Below, in pieces: positions 1 to 6,880 of a DNA stretch of 64,000 bases. Source of the stretch: an uncultured Clostridia bacterium (GTDB lineage Bacteria > Bacillota > Clostridia > Christensenellales > Aristaeellaceae); the NCBI GenBank assembly GCA_934663595.1, contig CAKUKM010000003.1, forward strand, positions 92,344-156,343, written 5' to 3'. Position numbers and translations under genes: made by a program. Under the pieces are notes generated by a model, which saw only the letters and a list, made by a program, of their open reading frames with translations, was not told the DNA's origin and did not search any database. Within the stretch, counting starts at the first letter, position 1. Each line of letters starts with the position of its first letter.

Positions 1-1
1 G

Positions 2-394
2 GCGGCGTCCGCGAATTTGTACGCCTCCTGCAGCGCGTCCTCGCGCGCGCTCGACCGGCTCGTATATGGAACGCGGGTGCAGATCGGCGCTTACAACAGC
101 GTTTGGGCGTGCGTGAAGGTAAACGGCCGCTGCGGCTTTGTGCGCCGAAACGCGCTGATGGCGCGCTCGCCGCAATCGACCTCGGCGCAGGATGTGATTC
201 AGGCGGAGTTTTACGCGCAGGCGATTCAGACCGCCTACGCCTATGCCGCACCGAACGCGAGCGCCGCGCCGATCGGCCGGTTTTCGCAGGGGGACCGCGT
301 GACGGTCTATGCCTACAACAACGCCTTCGCCTATGTCGGCGCGGGCGAATACAGGGGCTTTGTGGAGCTGAAGTATCTCAGAATTGTGCTATGA
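2..394 (+). CDS. Secreted-type protein with bacterial SH3 repeats, 5' end outside window
   Basis: The frame is open from the first base of the window, so the true start lies upstream and only the last 130 residues are visible. They contain two SH3b-like repeats, roughly residues 4-53 and 73-130, each with the pattern of a short Leu/Tyr-containing strand, a Gly-x-x-V hydrophobic core and a closing G-F-V strand (CGFVRR, RGFVEL). SH3b domains usually bind peptidoglycan or cell-wall peptides, so an extracytoplasmic wall-associated role is inferred. The stop lies 15 bases before the ATG of a peptidoglycan-binding gene, which supports a shared cell-envelope operon. The enzymatic part, if any, is not visible. 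Confidence 0.75.
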   Translation, partial: AASANLYASCSASSRALDRLVYGTRVQIGAYNSVWACVKVNGRCGFVRRNALMARSPQSTSAQDVIQAEFYAQAIQTAYAYAAPNASAAPIGRFSQGDRVTVYAYNNAFAYVGAGEYRGFVELKYLRIVL

Positions 395-409
395 ACAGGG
401 GGAGGACGC

Positions 410-1819
410 ATGAAACGAATCCTGAAGCGCGTTTGCGCGGCAATGGCGGTTGCGGCGTGCGTCGCGGGCGGCGCTGCGGAATCGCAGCTGACCGGCGAGC
501 AGATCTGGCAGCTGGAGCAGGCGCTGTACAAGCTCGGCTATCACAGCGCGGAATGCGATAGGCGCCTGGACGAGGAGACGAAGCGCGCGATTCGGAATTT
601 CCAGATTGCAAACGATCTGGAGCCGACCGGCGAGCCGGACGACCGGACGCTGCGGCGCGTCAGCTCCGATAAGGCGGTTACGGAAAAGGAATATCTGGAA
701 AAGCTCGCCGCGGACAGCCAGGCCAAGCGCGTGCTGCAGCAGGGCAGCTCCGGATCGAGCGTGTCGGCGGTGCAGAGGAGACTTAAGGAGCTCGGCTTCT
801 ATTCCGGCAGCAGCGACGGCGAGTTCGGCGAGGGCACGCGCGCGGCGGTGATTCGCTTTCAAAGGGCGAACGGCCTGGAGGAAACGGGCGTGGTGGACGC
901 GTCGACCTATTTGCGCCTGAACGACGCCGATTCGATCAGCTTCAGCGCGTTTCTGGAATCGGCGCAGGCGGAGGTCGGCGATTCCGGCTCTGCGGTGCGC
1001 GGCATTCAGAAGCGCCTGCTCGCGCTCGGCTATTTTGAGGGCGCGTGCACCGGCAGCTACGGCGAGGCGACGCAGAAGGCGGTTTATGAATTCCAGCGCA
1101 GAAACGAGCTTCCGGAGAATGGAAACGTCGATTCCGCGACCTGCGAAAAGCTCTATTCGGACGCGGCGGTTGCGCTGTGCGCGCCGGGCGCGATGCGCCT
1201 GGGAGATACCGGCGCGGGCATTGCGGAGCTGAACGCGGAACTGAACGCGCTGGGCTATCCGGCGGACGGCGAATCGGAGAATTATGATTACGCCACGGAG
1301 ACGGCCGTGCGCCTTTTCCAGATGGCAAACGGCCTGCCGACCACCGGCGAGGCCGATCCGGAAACGGCTTCGCGCATGAAGAGCGCGCAGGCAATCGGCA
1401 TGGATCGCGTGCGCGACAGCTTTTCGCAGCAGGTGCGCCTGCAGAGCGACGCTGCGCTGAAGGGCATTTCCGATGCCGCGATGGCGCTGCGCGGCCGGGA
1501 GTTTGAGCCGTTCGGCGCGGAATCGTGCGATGGATTTGCGTTTGTGGAATATGTCTGCGTCGCGGCAGGCGTGCCGGTTACGGACGCGGAGGAGCTCGAC
1601 GCGCTGGTTTCCGAGCCGGTCGAGGATGTAAACGCCCTCCAAATGGGCGAAATTATCGCGTTTTACCCGGACGGCGATACCGACGCGCCGCGCAAAATGG
1701 GCGTATACGCAGGCTCGCGGCGGATGATTTGCGCCACGAAGGACGAGCCATGGGTGCTGGAATGCGATATTACGGAAAACGGCGGCACGCTTTGCCGTTG
1801 GAAGCTGGCGGTGGGCTGA
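410..1819 (+). CDS. Exported protein with four peptidoglycan-binding repeats and a degenerate NlpC/P60-like C-terminus
   Basis: 469 residues. A basic start and hydrophobic stretch (about residues 1-22) form a signal peptide. Four PG_binding_1-type repeats follow at about 27-84, 113-170, 189-248 and 261-322, each with an LG(F/Y) helix and an A(V/I)xxFQxxNxL signature. Residues about 345-469 resemble NlpC/P60 cysteine peptidases: Cys373 sits in a CDGFAFVEYV context like the DCSGFVxYV motif. The histidine expected in HVGIYxG is replaced (KMGVYAG, residues 429-435), so hydrolase activity is doubtful. The start is supported by a GGGGGAGG site before the ATG. It probably binds cell wall; an amidase regulator or a dead enzyme are both possible. 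Confidence 0.8.
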   Translation: MKRILKRVCAAMAVAACVAGGAAESQLTGEQIWQLEQALYKLGYHSAECDRRLDEETKRAIRNFQIANDLEPTGEPDDRTLRRVSSDKAVTEKEYLEKLAADSQAKRVLQQGSSGSSVSAVQRRLKELGFYSGSSDGEFGEGTRAAVIRFQRANGLEETGVVDASTYLRLNDADSISFSAFLESAQAEVGDSGSAVRGIQKRLLALGYFEGACTGSYGEATQKAVYEFQRRNELPENGNVDSATCEKLYSDAAVALCAPGAMRLGDTGAGIAELNAELNALGYPADGESENYDYATETAVRLFQMANGLPTTGEADPETASRMKSAQAIGMDRVRDSFSQQVRLQSDAALKGISDAAMALRGREFEPFGAESCDGFAFVEYVCVAAGVPVTDAEELDALVSEPVEDVNALQMGEIIAFYPDGDTDAPRKMGVYAGSRRMICATKDEPWVLECDITENGGTLCRWKLAVG

Positions 1820-2563
1820 ATGGAGCGCGCGCTGCTGCGTCCGGGCGAGCGGCTGGACGATCTGGAAACCAACGGCTTCCGGCTGATTCAGCGTCCGGAT
1901 GCATTTCGATTCGGCACGGATTCGGTGCTGCTGGCGCATTTCGCCGCGCCGCGCAGGAATGAGCGCGTCGTCGATCTCGGCTGCGGAACCGGCGCGATTG
2001 CGACATTGATGATTGCGCACGGCGAGAATGTGTCCGTCGACGCGGTGGAGCTTCAGCCGGAGATTGCGGACATGGCGCGCCGAAGCGCGATTCTGAACGG
2101 CATTTCCGATCGCCTGAACGTGCTGGAGGGCGATATGCGCGAGATCTGGCGAACGCTGGGCGCGGGAAAATATGCGCGCGCAGTGTGCAATCCGCCGTAT
2201 CATCGCTGCGGCGCGGGCTTTCGGAGCGCGAACGCGTCGGCGGCCATTGCGCGGCAGGAGGGCGAAATCACGATTGAAGAGGTCGCGCAGTCGGCCGCCC
2301 GGCTATTGAAAACCGGCGGGCGCTTCTGCGCGGTTTTCCCGGCGAGCCGGGCGCTGGAGCTGATGCGCGCGATGGAAGAGGCTTCGCTTTCGCCAAAGCG
2401 CATTCAGACGGTGCACGGCGTGGCCGGCAGAAGGCCGAAGCTGGTATTGATCGACGCGGTCAAGGGCGGCGGCGCGGGGCTGGACTGGCTGCCGCCGCTG
2501 TTTCTGCAAAACGAGGACGGCACGCCCACCGCGCAATGGAACGAAATCTATCGCAAATCATGA
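1820..2563 (+). CDS. SAM-dependent N6-adenine methyltransferase, TrmN6/YfiC-like
   Basis: 247 residues. The SAM-binding motif I DLGCGTG is at residues 52-58 and the N6-amino methyltransferase motif NPPY at 124-127. The N-terminus (RPDAFRFGTDSVLLAHF) is the typical entry of the TrmN6/YfiC family, which methylates a tRNA adenine (A37 of tRNA1-Val in Escherichia coli). The family match is clear, but the exact target base cannot be read from sequence. The ATG follows directly after the upstream stop codon (TGA then ATG), so translation is probably coupled to the cell-wall gene even though the functions look unrelated. The gene ends just before the TPP riboswitch promoter. Confidence 0.85.
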   Translation: MERALLRPGERLDDLETNGFRLIQRPDAFRFGTDSVLLAHFAAPRRNERVVDLGCGTGAIATLMIAHGENVSVDAVELQPEIADMARRSAILNGISDRLNVLEGDMREIWRTLGAGKYARAVCNPPYHRCGAGFRSANASAAIARQEGEITIEEVAQSAARLLKTGGRFCAVFPASRALELMRAMEEASLSPKRIQTVHGVAGRRPKLVLIDAVKGGGAGLDWLPPLFLQNEDGTPTAQWNEIYRKS

Positions 2564-2583
2564 AAACTTATTGCGGCAAACCC

Positions 2584-2612
2584 TTGACAAATGCGAATAA
2601 TTCTCCTACAAT
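2584..2612 (+). promoter_or_regulatory. Sigma-A type promoter of the TPP riboswitch-thiT unit
   Basis: A perfect -35 TTGACA (2584-2589) and -10 TACAAT (2607-2612) are separated by 17 bases. The predicted transcript begins just before the riboswitch. Confidence 0.85.
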
Positions 2613-2620
2613 GAAAGCAA

Positions 2621-2706
2621 CCGCTGGGGGCGCCGAAAGGCTGAGATGGACGCACGCGTCCGGTCCCTTGGAACCTGAAGTGGATAATCCCACCGGAGGG
2701 AAGCGG
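2621..2706 (+). promoter_or_regulatory. TPP (thiamine pyrophosphate) riboswitch
   Basis: The conserved THI-box elements are present in order: GGGG followed by CTGAGA (2641-2646), then the CCCTTGGAACCTGA stretch (2665-2678) and GGATAAT (2682-2688), and GGAGGGAA near the end. The base helix pairs CCGCT (2621-2625) with AGCGG (2702-2706). Known THI-boxes bind TPP and shut off thiamine synthesis or uptake genes. The downstream hairpin terminator and the thiT gene indicate transcriptional control of thiamine uptake. Confidence 0.96.
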
Positions 2707-2740
2707 ATCGCCGATGCAGGAGTGCGTTCGGCTTCCGTTT

Positions 2741-2772
2741 CCCGCATGCAATCATCGCATGCGGGTTTCTTT
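2741..2772 (+). terminator. Riboswitch expression-platform terminator
   Basis: A perfect 9-bp stem CCCGCATGC (2741-2749) / GCATGCGGG (2757-2765) with a 7-base loop is followed by TTTCTTT. It lies between the TPP aptamer and thiT, as expected for an attenuator that forms when TPP is bound. Confidence 0.9.
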
Positions 2773-2818
2773 ATGGACATTTTCGTCCACGCGGCAAAAA
2801 CGAAGGGAGTTTTGTCCG

Positions 2819-3649
2819 ATGAAGAAAGTTGTCTGCCTTGTCCTGATGCTGGTTCTGGCGCTGCTGCCGATGGCCGTTGCCGAAACCGCGCCCGTCGCGC
2901 CCGAAGCGACCGTTGAAGCCGCTAACGAGCTCGAAGCCACCGCCGCTCCCGAAGAGACGGAAGCCCCCGCTGAAGAAGAGGCCCCGGAAGAGGAAGAGGA
3001 AAGCACCGTGAGCCGCATGTTCGGCGATCTGACCGGCATGCACTGGTACACCGCGGCGATCGTGGTTGTGCTGCTCGCGATGGGACTGGTCATCAGCCTT
3101 TCGAAGAAGAGCAAATGGACGGCGCGCCGCCTGTCCTACGCCGCGATGTGCATCGCGATTGCGTTCGTGCTCTCGTGCATTAAGCTGTTCCGCATGCCGC
3201 AGGGCGGCTCGGTCACGCCCGCAGCGATGCTGCCGCTGATCATGTTCGCGCTCGCGTGCGGCCCCGTGCAGGGACTGACCGTCGGCTGCGCGTTCGGCCT
3301 GCTGCAGCTGATCGAGGATCCGTATGTGATTCATCCCATCCAGCTGCTTTGCGATTACCCGCTCGCGTACGGTGCGATGGCGCTGTGCTGCCTCGCGTGC
3401 CTGATTCCGGAGGAGAAGAGCTATTTCCGCCTGCCGGTCGCAGTGCTGCTCGGGTATTTCGCGCGCCTCGTGATGGCGGTGATCTCCGGCGTGGTGTTCT
3501 TCGCGGAGTACGCGGGCGACCAGAATGCGTTCGTCTATTCCGTAGTGTACAACATCAGCTATCTCGCGCCCGAAATGGCGATCGCGCTGGTCATCAGCCT
3601 GATCCCCGGCATGAACCGGCTGGTAAAGATGATCGAGAAAAAGGCCTGA
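2819..3649 (+). CDS. thiT: ECF-type thiamine transporter S component ThiT with an unusual N-terminal extension
   Basis: 276 residues from the ATG at 2819 (GGGAG nine bases upstream). From about residue 100 on the protein matches ThiT: GGSVTPAAMLPLI, then the VIHPIQLLCDYPLAYG and SVVYNISYLAPE signatures, with about six membrane helices. ThiT captures thiamine and docks on the shared EcfAA'T energising module, which is not encoded here. It is oddly long: ThiT is usually near 190 residues. This one starts with a signal peptide (1-21), a very acidic Glu/Ala/Pro linker (22-64) and an extra transmembrane helix (about 70-92). The upstream TPP riboswitch independently supports the substrate. Confidence 0.92.
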   Translation: MKKVVCLVLMLVLALLPMAVAETAPVAPEATVEAANELEATAAPEETEAPAEEEAPEEEEESTVSRMFGDLTGMHWYTAAIVVVLLAMGLVISLSKKSKWTARRLSYAAMCIAIAFVLSCIKLFRMPQGGSVTPAAMLPLIMFALACGPVQGLTVGCAFGLLQLIEDPYVIHPIQLLCDYPLAYGAMALCCLACLIPEEKSYFRLPVAVLLGYFARLVMAVISGVVFFAEYAGDQNAFVYSVVYNISYLAPEMAIALVISLIPGMNRLVKMIEKKA

Positions 3650-3656
3650 TCGCCCC

Positions 3657-3685
3657 TTGTAATTCTTAGAAGAATATGTTATGAT
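3657..3685 (+). promoter_or_regulatory. Promoter of the lysR-surE unit
   Basis: TTGTAA (3657-3662), 17 bases, TATGAT (3680-3685). It overlaps the left arm of the thiT terminator hairpin. Confidence 0.65.
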
Positions 3686-3719
3686 ATAAGCTGAAACACA
3701 ATGCTTCGGCTTATATTTT
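3684..3719 (+). terminator. Hairpin with T-tract after thiT, overlapping the lysR promoter
   Basis: Arms at 3684-3695 and 3705-3716 pair over 12 positions with one G-T wobble and a 9-base loop, followed by a T-run. It can terminate thiT mRNA; because the lysR start point would fall inside it, it may also shape the lysR leader. Confidence 0.6.
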
Positions 3720-3733
3720 TTATGGAGGCAATC

Positions 3734-4636
3734 ATGGTAGACGTGAAGCTCTTTACCCTGCTCAAGGTCTACGAGACGGGCAACTACACGCGCGCGGCGG
3801 AGAAGCTTTCGCTGACGCAGCCGGCCGTGAGTCAGCACATCAAGCAGATCGAGCGGGAGCTGGGAACCGTGGTGTTCGATCGCTCTGGCGGCAAAATCCG
3901 CCCGACGCCCGAGGGAAAGCTCGTAATTCAATATGCGGAGCGCGTGGTTTCGCTGTATGAGAATCTGCAGCGCGCGCTGGAGGACAAGCGCAAATCGATC
4001 GATCGTCTGCGCGTCGGCATTACGCATACGTCCGAGAGCAACATCGTGACCGAGGTGCTCGCGCAGTACGCCGAGCAGTTCGAGAACATGAAGATTACGA
4101 TCCAGACCGATACGATCAACAATCTTTATGAAATGCTGAAGACGTATAAGATCGACATCGCTATCGTCGAGGGCGCGGTGGCGGATCCGTCGATCAATTC
4201 GGTCATGCTGGATACGGACAGCCTGGTGCTGTGCGTGTCGAACGAGCATCCGCTGGCGAAGCGCAGTCTGGTGACGATCGACGAGCTGAAAAAGGAAAAG
4301 ATGATCCTGCGCCTGCCGAGCTCGGGCACGCGCAACCTGTTCGCCGCGCACCTCGAGAGCCGCAATATGTCGCTGGAGGACTTCAATGTCACGCTCGAGG
4401 TCGACAATATCGCGACGATCAAGGATCTCGTGCGCCGCAACTACGGCGTGTCGATTCTGGCGCGCAGCGCGTGCATGGACGAGCTGAAAAAGGGCAAGAT
4501 CACCGTTTTGCCGATCGAGAACCTGAGCATGATCCGCGAGGTGAATATACTGTATCACCATACGTTCAAGCATGCGGAGATTTTGCAGGATATCGTTCGA
4601 ATCTACAATGAAACCGAGAAAAAAATGCGGGCGTAA
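3734..4636 (+). CDS. LysR-family transcriptional regulator
   Basis: 300 residues from the ATG at 3734, chosen because GGAGG (3724-3728) is 5 bases upstream; an earlier in-frame ATG at 3701 lies inside the terminator hairpin. The N-terminal winged helix-turn-helix is canonical (NYTRAAEKLSLTQPAVSQHI, then LGTVVFDR), followed by a type 2 periplasmic-binding-like effector domain (about 90-295). LysR regulators activate or repress genes in response to a small metabolite, often for a divergently transcribed neighbour. Here the neighbour upstream is thiT in the same direction, and the gene leads a surE-CYTH run, so its target and ligand cannot be deduced. Confidence 0.9.
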   Translation: MVDVKLFTLLKVYETGNYTRAAEKLSLTQPAVSQHIKQIERELGTVVFDRSGGKIRPTPEGKLVIQYAERVVSLYENLQRALEDKRKSIDRLRVGITHTSESNIVTEVLAQYAEQFENMKITIQTDTINNLYEMLKTYKIDIAIVEGAVADPSINSVMLDTDSLVLCVSNEHPLAKRSLVTIDELKKEKMILRLPSSGTRNLFAAHLESRNMSLEDFNVTLEVDNIATIKDLVRRNYGVSILARSACMDELKKGKITVLPIENLSMIREVNILYHHTFKHAEILQDIVRIYNETEKKMRA

Positions 4637-4648
4637 AGGAGAAAACAC

Positions 4649-5389
4649 ATGCATATCATGCTTACCAATGACGACGGCGTTCACGCGCTCGGCATTCGCA
4701 CGCTTGCGCGCGTGCTTTCGGAGGCGGGACACAGGGTCAGCGTCTGCGCGCCCGATCGCGAGCGCAGCGCAGCGAGCCATTCGATCACGCTCAGGCGCGC
4801 GCTGAATGTGGAAAAGGTGGAATTTCCGGGCGCAGAGATTGCCTATGCGGCGGACGGTACGCCCGCGGATTGCGCGCGGCTGGGATTGTATCTGATTCCG
4901 GACGTCGACCTGGTCATTTCCGGAATCAACAACGGCTCGAACCTCGGCGGCGCGTGCGTGTATTCGGGAACCGTCGGCGCAGCGATGGAGGCTTCGATGT
5001 CGGGCGTGCCCGCGTTGGCCAGCTCGATCGGCGCGTTCGACCATTCGGACTATGTTCCGGCGGCGAAGATCACGCTCAAGGTGGCCGAATGGATGACGGA
5101 GCATCCGCTCGCGCGCGGGGAATTCTACAATCTGAACATTCCGGCGCTGCCGTATGAAGAGATTCGCGGCGTTATTGCTGCGCCGCTTGCGCCCAATTAT
5201 CTGGACACCGCCGCCTATAAGCCGACCGAGGACGGCAAATACATGTACACCCACGGCATTAACGTGCCGTTTGACGATCCGGAATGCGACGTGCTGCGCA
5301 TGAAGGAGGGCTATGCGCCGCTGACGAAGCTCACATGGGACATGCGCCTGAACGCGCCGCACCCGGACGTATCGGCAATCAGACTGTGA
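4649..5389 (+). CDS. surE: 5'/3'-nucleotidase SurE
   Basis: 246 residues. The family signature NDDG (TNDDGVHALGI) is at the N-terminus with the metal-binding aspartate pair; APDRERSAASHSIT and SGINNGSNLGG provide the remaining metal and phosphate ligands, and the GTVGAAMEA stretch follows. SurE is a divalent-metal phosphatase acting on 5' and 3' nucleotides and short polyphosphate. AAAGGAG lies 7 bases before the ATG. It sits 12 bases after the LysR stop and 9 bases before the CYTH triphosphatase gene, so the two phosphohydrolases are probably cotranscribed. Length is normal for the family. Confidence 0.93.
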   Translation: MHIMLTNDDGVHALGIRTLARVLSEAGHRVSVCAPDRERSAASHSITLRRALNVEKVEFPGAEIAYAADGTPADCARLGLYLIPDVDLVISGINNGSNLGGACVYSGTVGAAMEASMSGVPALASSIGAFDHSDYVPAAKITLKVAEWMTEHPLARGEFYNLNIPALPYEEIRGVIAAPLAPNYLDTAAYKPTEDGKYMYTHGINVPFDDPECDVLRMKEGYAPLTKLTWDMRLNAPHPDVSAIRL

Positions 5390-5398
5390 GGGCGAAGC

Positions 5399-5902
5399 AT
5401 GGCGCACTATGAAACCGAGCGGAAATACCTGATCGACCGGCCGGACGAGGGGAAACTGGCGCGCCGGCCGGGCTGCGCGGTCTGGGAGATCGAGCAGATT
5501 TACCTGCTTTCCGCGCCGGGTGAGACGCGCCGCATTCGCCGCGTGATCGAAAACGGGCAAACGCGCTATTATCAGACGACCAAGCGCAGGGTTTCGTCCG
5601 CGACGGCCGAGGAACGCGAAGCGCAGATCGAGCGGGACGAGTACGAGCGCCTGCGCGCGCAGCGGGATCCGTCGCTTCAGACGATTCTGAAGCGGCGCTA
5701 TCGCATTCCGTTCGCCGGCCATTGCCTCGAGATCGACGTTTACCCGTTCTGGCAGCGCCAAGCGGTGCTGGAAATCGAGCTGGAGAGCGAAGCGGAAGCG
5801 GCGCGGATTCCCGACTGGCTGCGCGTTCGCCGCGAGGTAACGAGCGAAAAGAAATACAAAAACGTCGCCCTCGCGCGGGAAATTCCGGAGGAGGACGCAT
5901 GA
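5399..5902 (+). CDS. CYTH-domain protein (triphosphate tunnel metalloenzyme)
   Basis: 167 residues. The diagnostic ExExK motif is present at the N-terminus (ETERK, residues 5-9), followed by alternating basic and acidic strands (IRRVIENGQTRYYQTTKRR, EIDVYPF, LEIELESEAE) that line the tunnel of CYTH enzymes. Members hydrolyse triphosphates such as tripolyphosphate or thiamine triphosphate, or act as class IV adenylate cyclases. The closest overall shape is the short bacterial EIERKFL-type phosphatase. It overlaps the next gene by four bases (ATGA), indicating coupled translation, and follows surE closely, which fits a phosphate-ester role. Substrate is not determinable. Confidence 0.85.
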   Translation: MAHYETERKYLIDRPDEGKLARRPGCAVWEIEQIYLLSAPGETRRIRRVIENGQTRYYQTTKRRVSSATAEEREAQIERDEYERLRAQRDPSLQTILKRRYRIPFAGHCLEIDVYPFWQRQAVLEIELESEAEAARIPDWLRVRREVTSEKKYKNVALAREIPEEDA

Positions 5903-6279
5903 TCGATCTGAGCGCCTATTGGCGAGCCGTGTTGAATCAGGATGCGGAAGCGATGCGCGGCTTTCTCTGTGAAGACACCTCTGTTCGCTGGCACAATACG
6001 AATGAAGAATTCACGCGCGAGGAATTCATTCGCGCGAATTGCGAATATCCCGGCCGTTGGTCGGGCAAGATGGAGCGCGCGGAAGTCGCGGAGGACGTGA
6101 TCGTTTGCGCGGTGCATGTGCATGGGCCGGGCGGCGCGCCGTCGTTTCATTGCGCGTCGTTTCTCCGGCTGAACGGCGATAGGATTGCTGAGATCGACGA
6201 ATATTGGGGCGACGACGGCGAAGTACCTGAATGGAGGAAGAAAATGCGAATCGGAAGGCCGATTTGCGGGAAAAAATGA
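5899..6279 (+). CDS. NTF2/SnoaL-like small protein
   Basis: 126 residues from the ATG at 5899, which overlaps the CYTH stop (ATGA); GGAGGAGG lies just upstream. The pattern of an N-terminal helix (YWRAVLNQDAEAMRGFL), a short EDTSVRWHNTNEEFTREEFI segment and a string of beta strands ending in FLRLNGDRIAEIDEYWGDDGEVPEWR matches nuclear-transport-factor-2-like/SnoaL-type proteins. Such folds serve as small hydrolases, isomerases or ligand-binding proteins; the highly conserved E-x-x-EYWGD ending is typical of the clostridial members that act on unknown ligands. Its C-terminus overlaps the DUF4180 start. No specific function can be assigned. Confidence 0.75.
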   Translation: MIDLSAYWRAVLNQDAEAMRGFLCEDTSVRWHNTNEEFTREEFIRANCEYPGRWSGKMERAEVAEDVIVCAVHVHGPGGAPSFHCASFLRLNGDRIAEIDEYWGDDGEVPEWRKKMRIGRPICGKK

Positions 6280-6629
6280 AAATGGAAGGCATTCGGAATA
6301 TAGCGGTCATTACCGGAAACGATGCGATTGCGAACGCGGACGCGCTGCTGGATCTGGCGATGAGCGCGCGCTATGAAACCGGCGCGGATCGGCTGGCGAT
6401 CGAAAAGAGCATGCTCGCGAACGATTTTTTCATTCTGAGCACGCGATTTGCGGGCGAGGCGCTGCAGAAGCTGATCAATTATCGCTTCAAAATCGCTGTT
6501 TTCGGCGATTACAGCCATTACACCAGCAAACCGCTGAAGGATTTCATGCGCGAATCCAATCGCGGGCGCGATGTATTTTTTGTCGCGACGCAAGAAGAAG
6601 CGATCGAAAGGCTCGAAGGAGCCGAATAG
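6276..6629 (+). CDS. DUF4180-family protein
   Basis: 117 residues from the ATG at 6276, which overlaps the previous stop as ATGA; an upstream in-frame start at 6231 would overlap the NTF2-like gene by 49 bases and is less likely. The sequence shows the DUF4180 pattern: a start strand (IAVITGNDAIANADALLDLAMSA), the LANDFFILSTRFAGEALQKLINYRFKIAVFGDYS core and an alternating SKPLKDFMRESNRGRDVFFV ending. The family is small, cytosolic and uncharacterised, and is often found beside small ligand-binding or regulatory genes in Firmicutes. It is the last gene before a dense set of palindromes. Confidence 0.8.
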   Translation: MKMEGIRNIAVITGNDAIANADALLDLAMSARYETGADRLAIEKSMLANDFFILSTRFAGEALQKLINYRFKIAVFGDYSHYTSKPLKDFMRESNRGRDVFFVATQEEAIERLEGAE

Positions 6630-6632
6630 AAA

Positions 6633-6654
6633 AGGGCGAGTTTTACTCGCCCTT
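6633..6654 (+). repeat. 22-bp palindromic repeat, copy 1 (terminator-like)
   Basis: GGGCGAG / CTCGCCC stem with a TTTTA loop directly after the DUF4180 stop codon. The same 22 bases recur at 6856-6877. Only two T residues follow, so it is a weak terminator at best. Confidence 0.8.
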
Positions 6655-6679
6655 CAGACCGCTGCCAAACGCCGCAACC

Positions 6680-6723
6680 GCAGAAATTTCCCGAACAACT
6701 TCTGGCGAAGTTGAAATTTCTGC
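6680..6723. repeat. Long bulged hairpin
   Basis: Outer arms GCAGAAATTTC (6680-6690) and GAAATTTCTGC (6713-6723) are perfect complements; an inner AACTTC/GAAGTT stem (6697-6702, 6707-6712) closes a TGGC loop, leaving a single-sided 6-base bulge. Confidence 0.85.
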
Positions 6724-6733
6724 TTACTGCGTC

Positions 6734-6797
6734 AACAAGGACTGCAAAATCGGTTACATACGTTTATGTGTATGCGCCCGCTTTTGCAGTCCTTGTT
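6734..6797. repeat. 16-bp perfect inverted repeat
   Basis: AACAAGGACTGCAAAA at 6734-6749 is the exact reverse complement of 6782-6797; the 32-base interior carries a small CATAC/GTATG hairpin (6757-6761, 6770-6774). Confidence 0.9.
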
Positions 6798-6828
6798 TCC
6801 TTGTCTTGCGACGTTTTTCAGGGACTGA

Positions 6829-6855
6829 CAGGATGTTGACCCTGTCAACATCCTG
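6829..6855. repeat. 12-bp perfect hairpin with a 3-base loop
   Basis: CAGGATGTTGAC (6829-6840) and GTCAACATCCTG (6844-6855) are exact complements around CCT. It directly abuts the second 22-bp palindrome. Confidence 0.9.
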
Positions 6856-6880
6856 AGGGCGAGTTTTACTCGCCCTTTTT
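6856..6880. terminator. 22-bp palindromic repeat, copy 2, followed by a T-run
   Basis: Identical to the palindrome at 6633-6654 but followed by five T residues, so it is a good plus-strand terminator. On the minus strand it contains the TAA stop codon and last codons of the AraC-family gene. Confidence 0.75.

Noticed and set aside
389..2203. Long open frames on the minus strand opposite the peptidoglycan-binding gene (604 residues)
   Set aside because: High GC content creates long antisense frames. The composition (Arg/Ala-rich) and lack of any recognisable domain contrast with the four clear binding repeats on the plus strand.
2771..5761. A 996-residue minus-strand open frame across thiT, lysR, surE and the CYTH gene
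   Set aside because: It covers four genes with clear families and has no domain of its own; it is a shadow of the codon usage.
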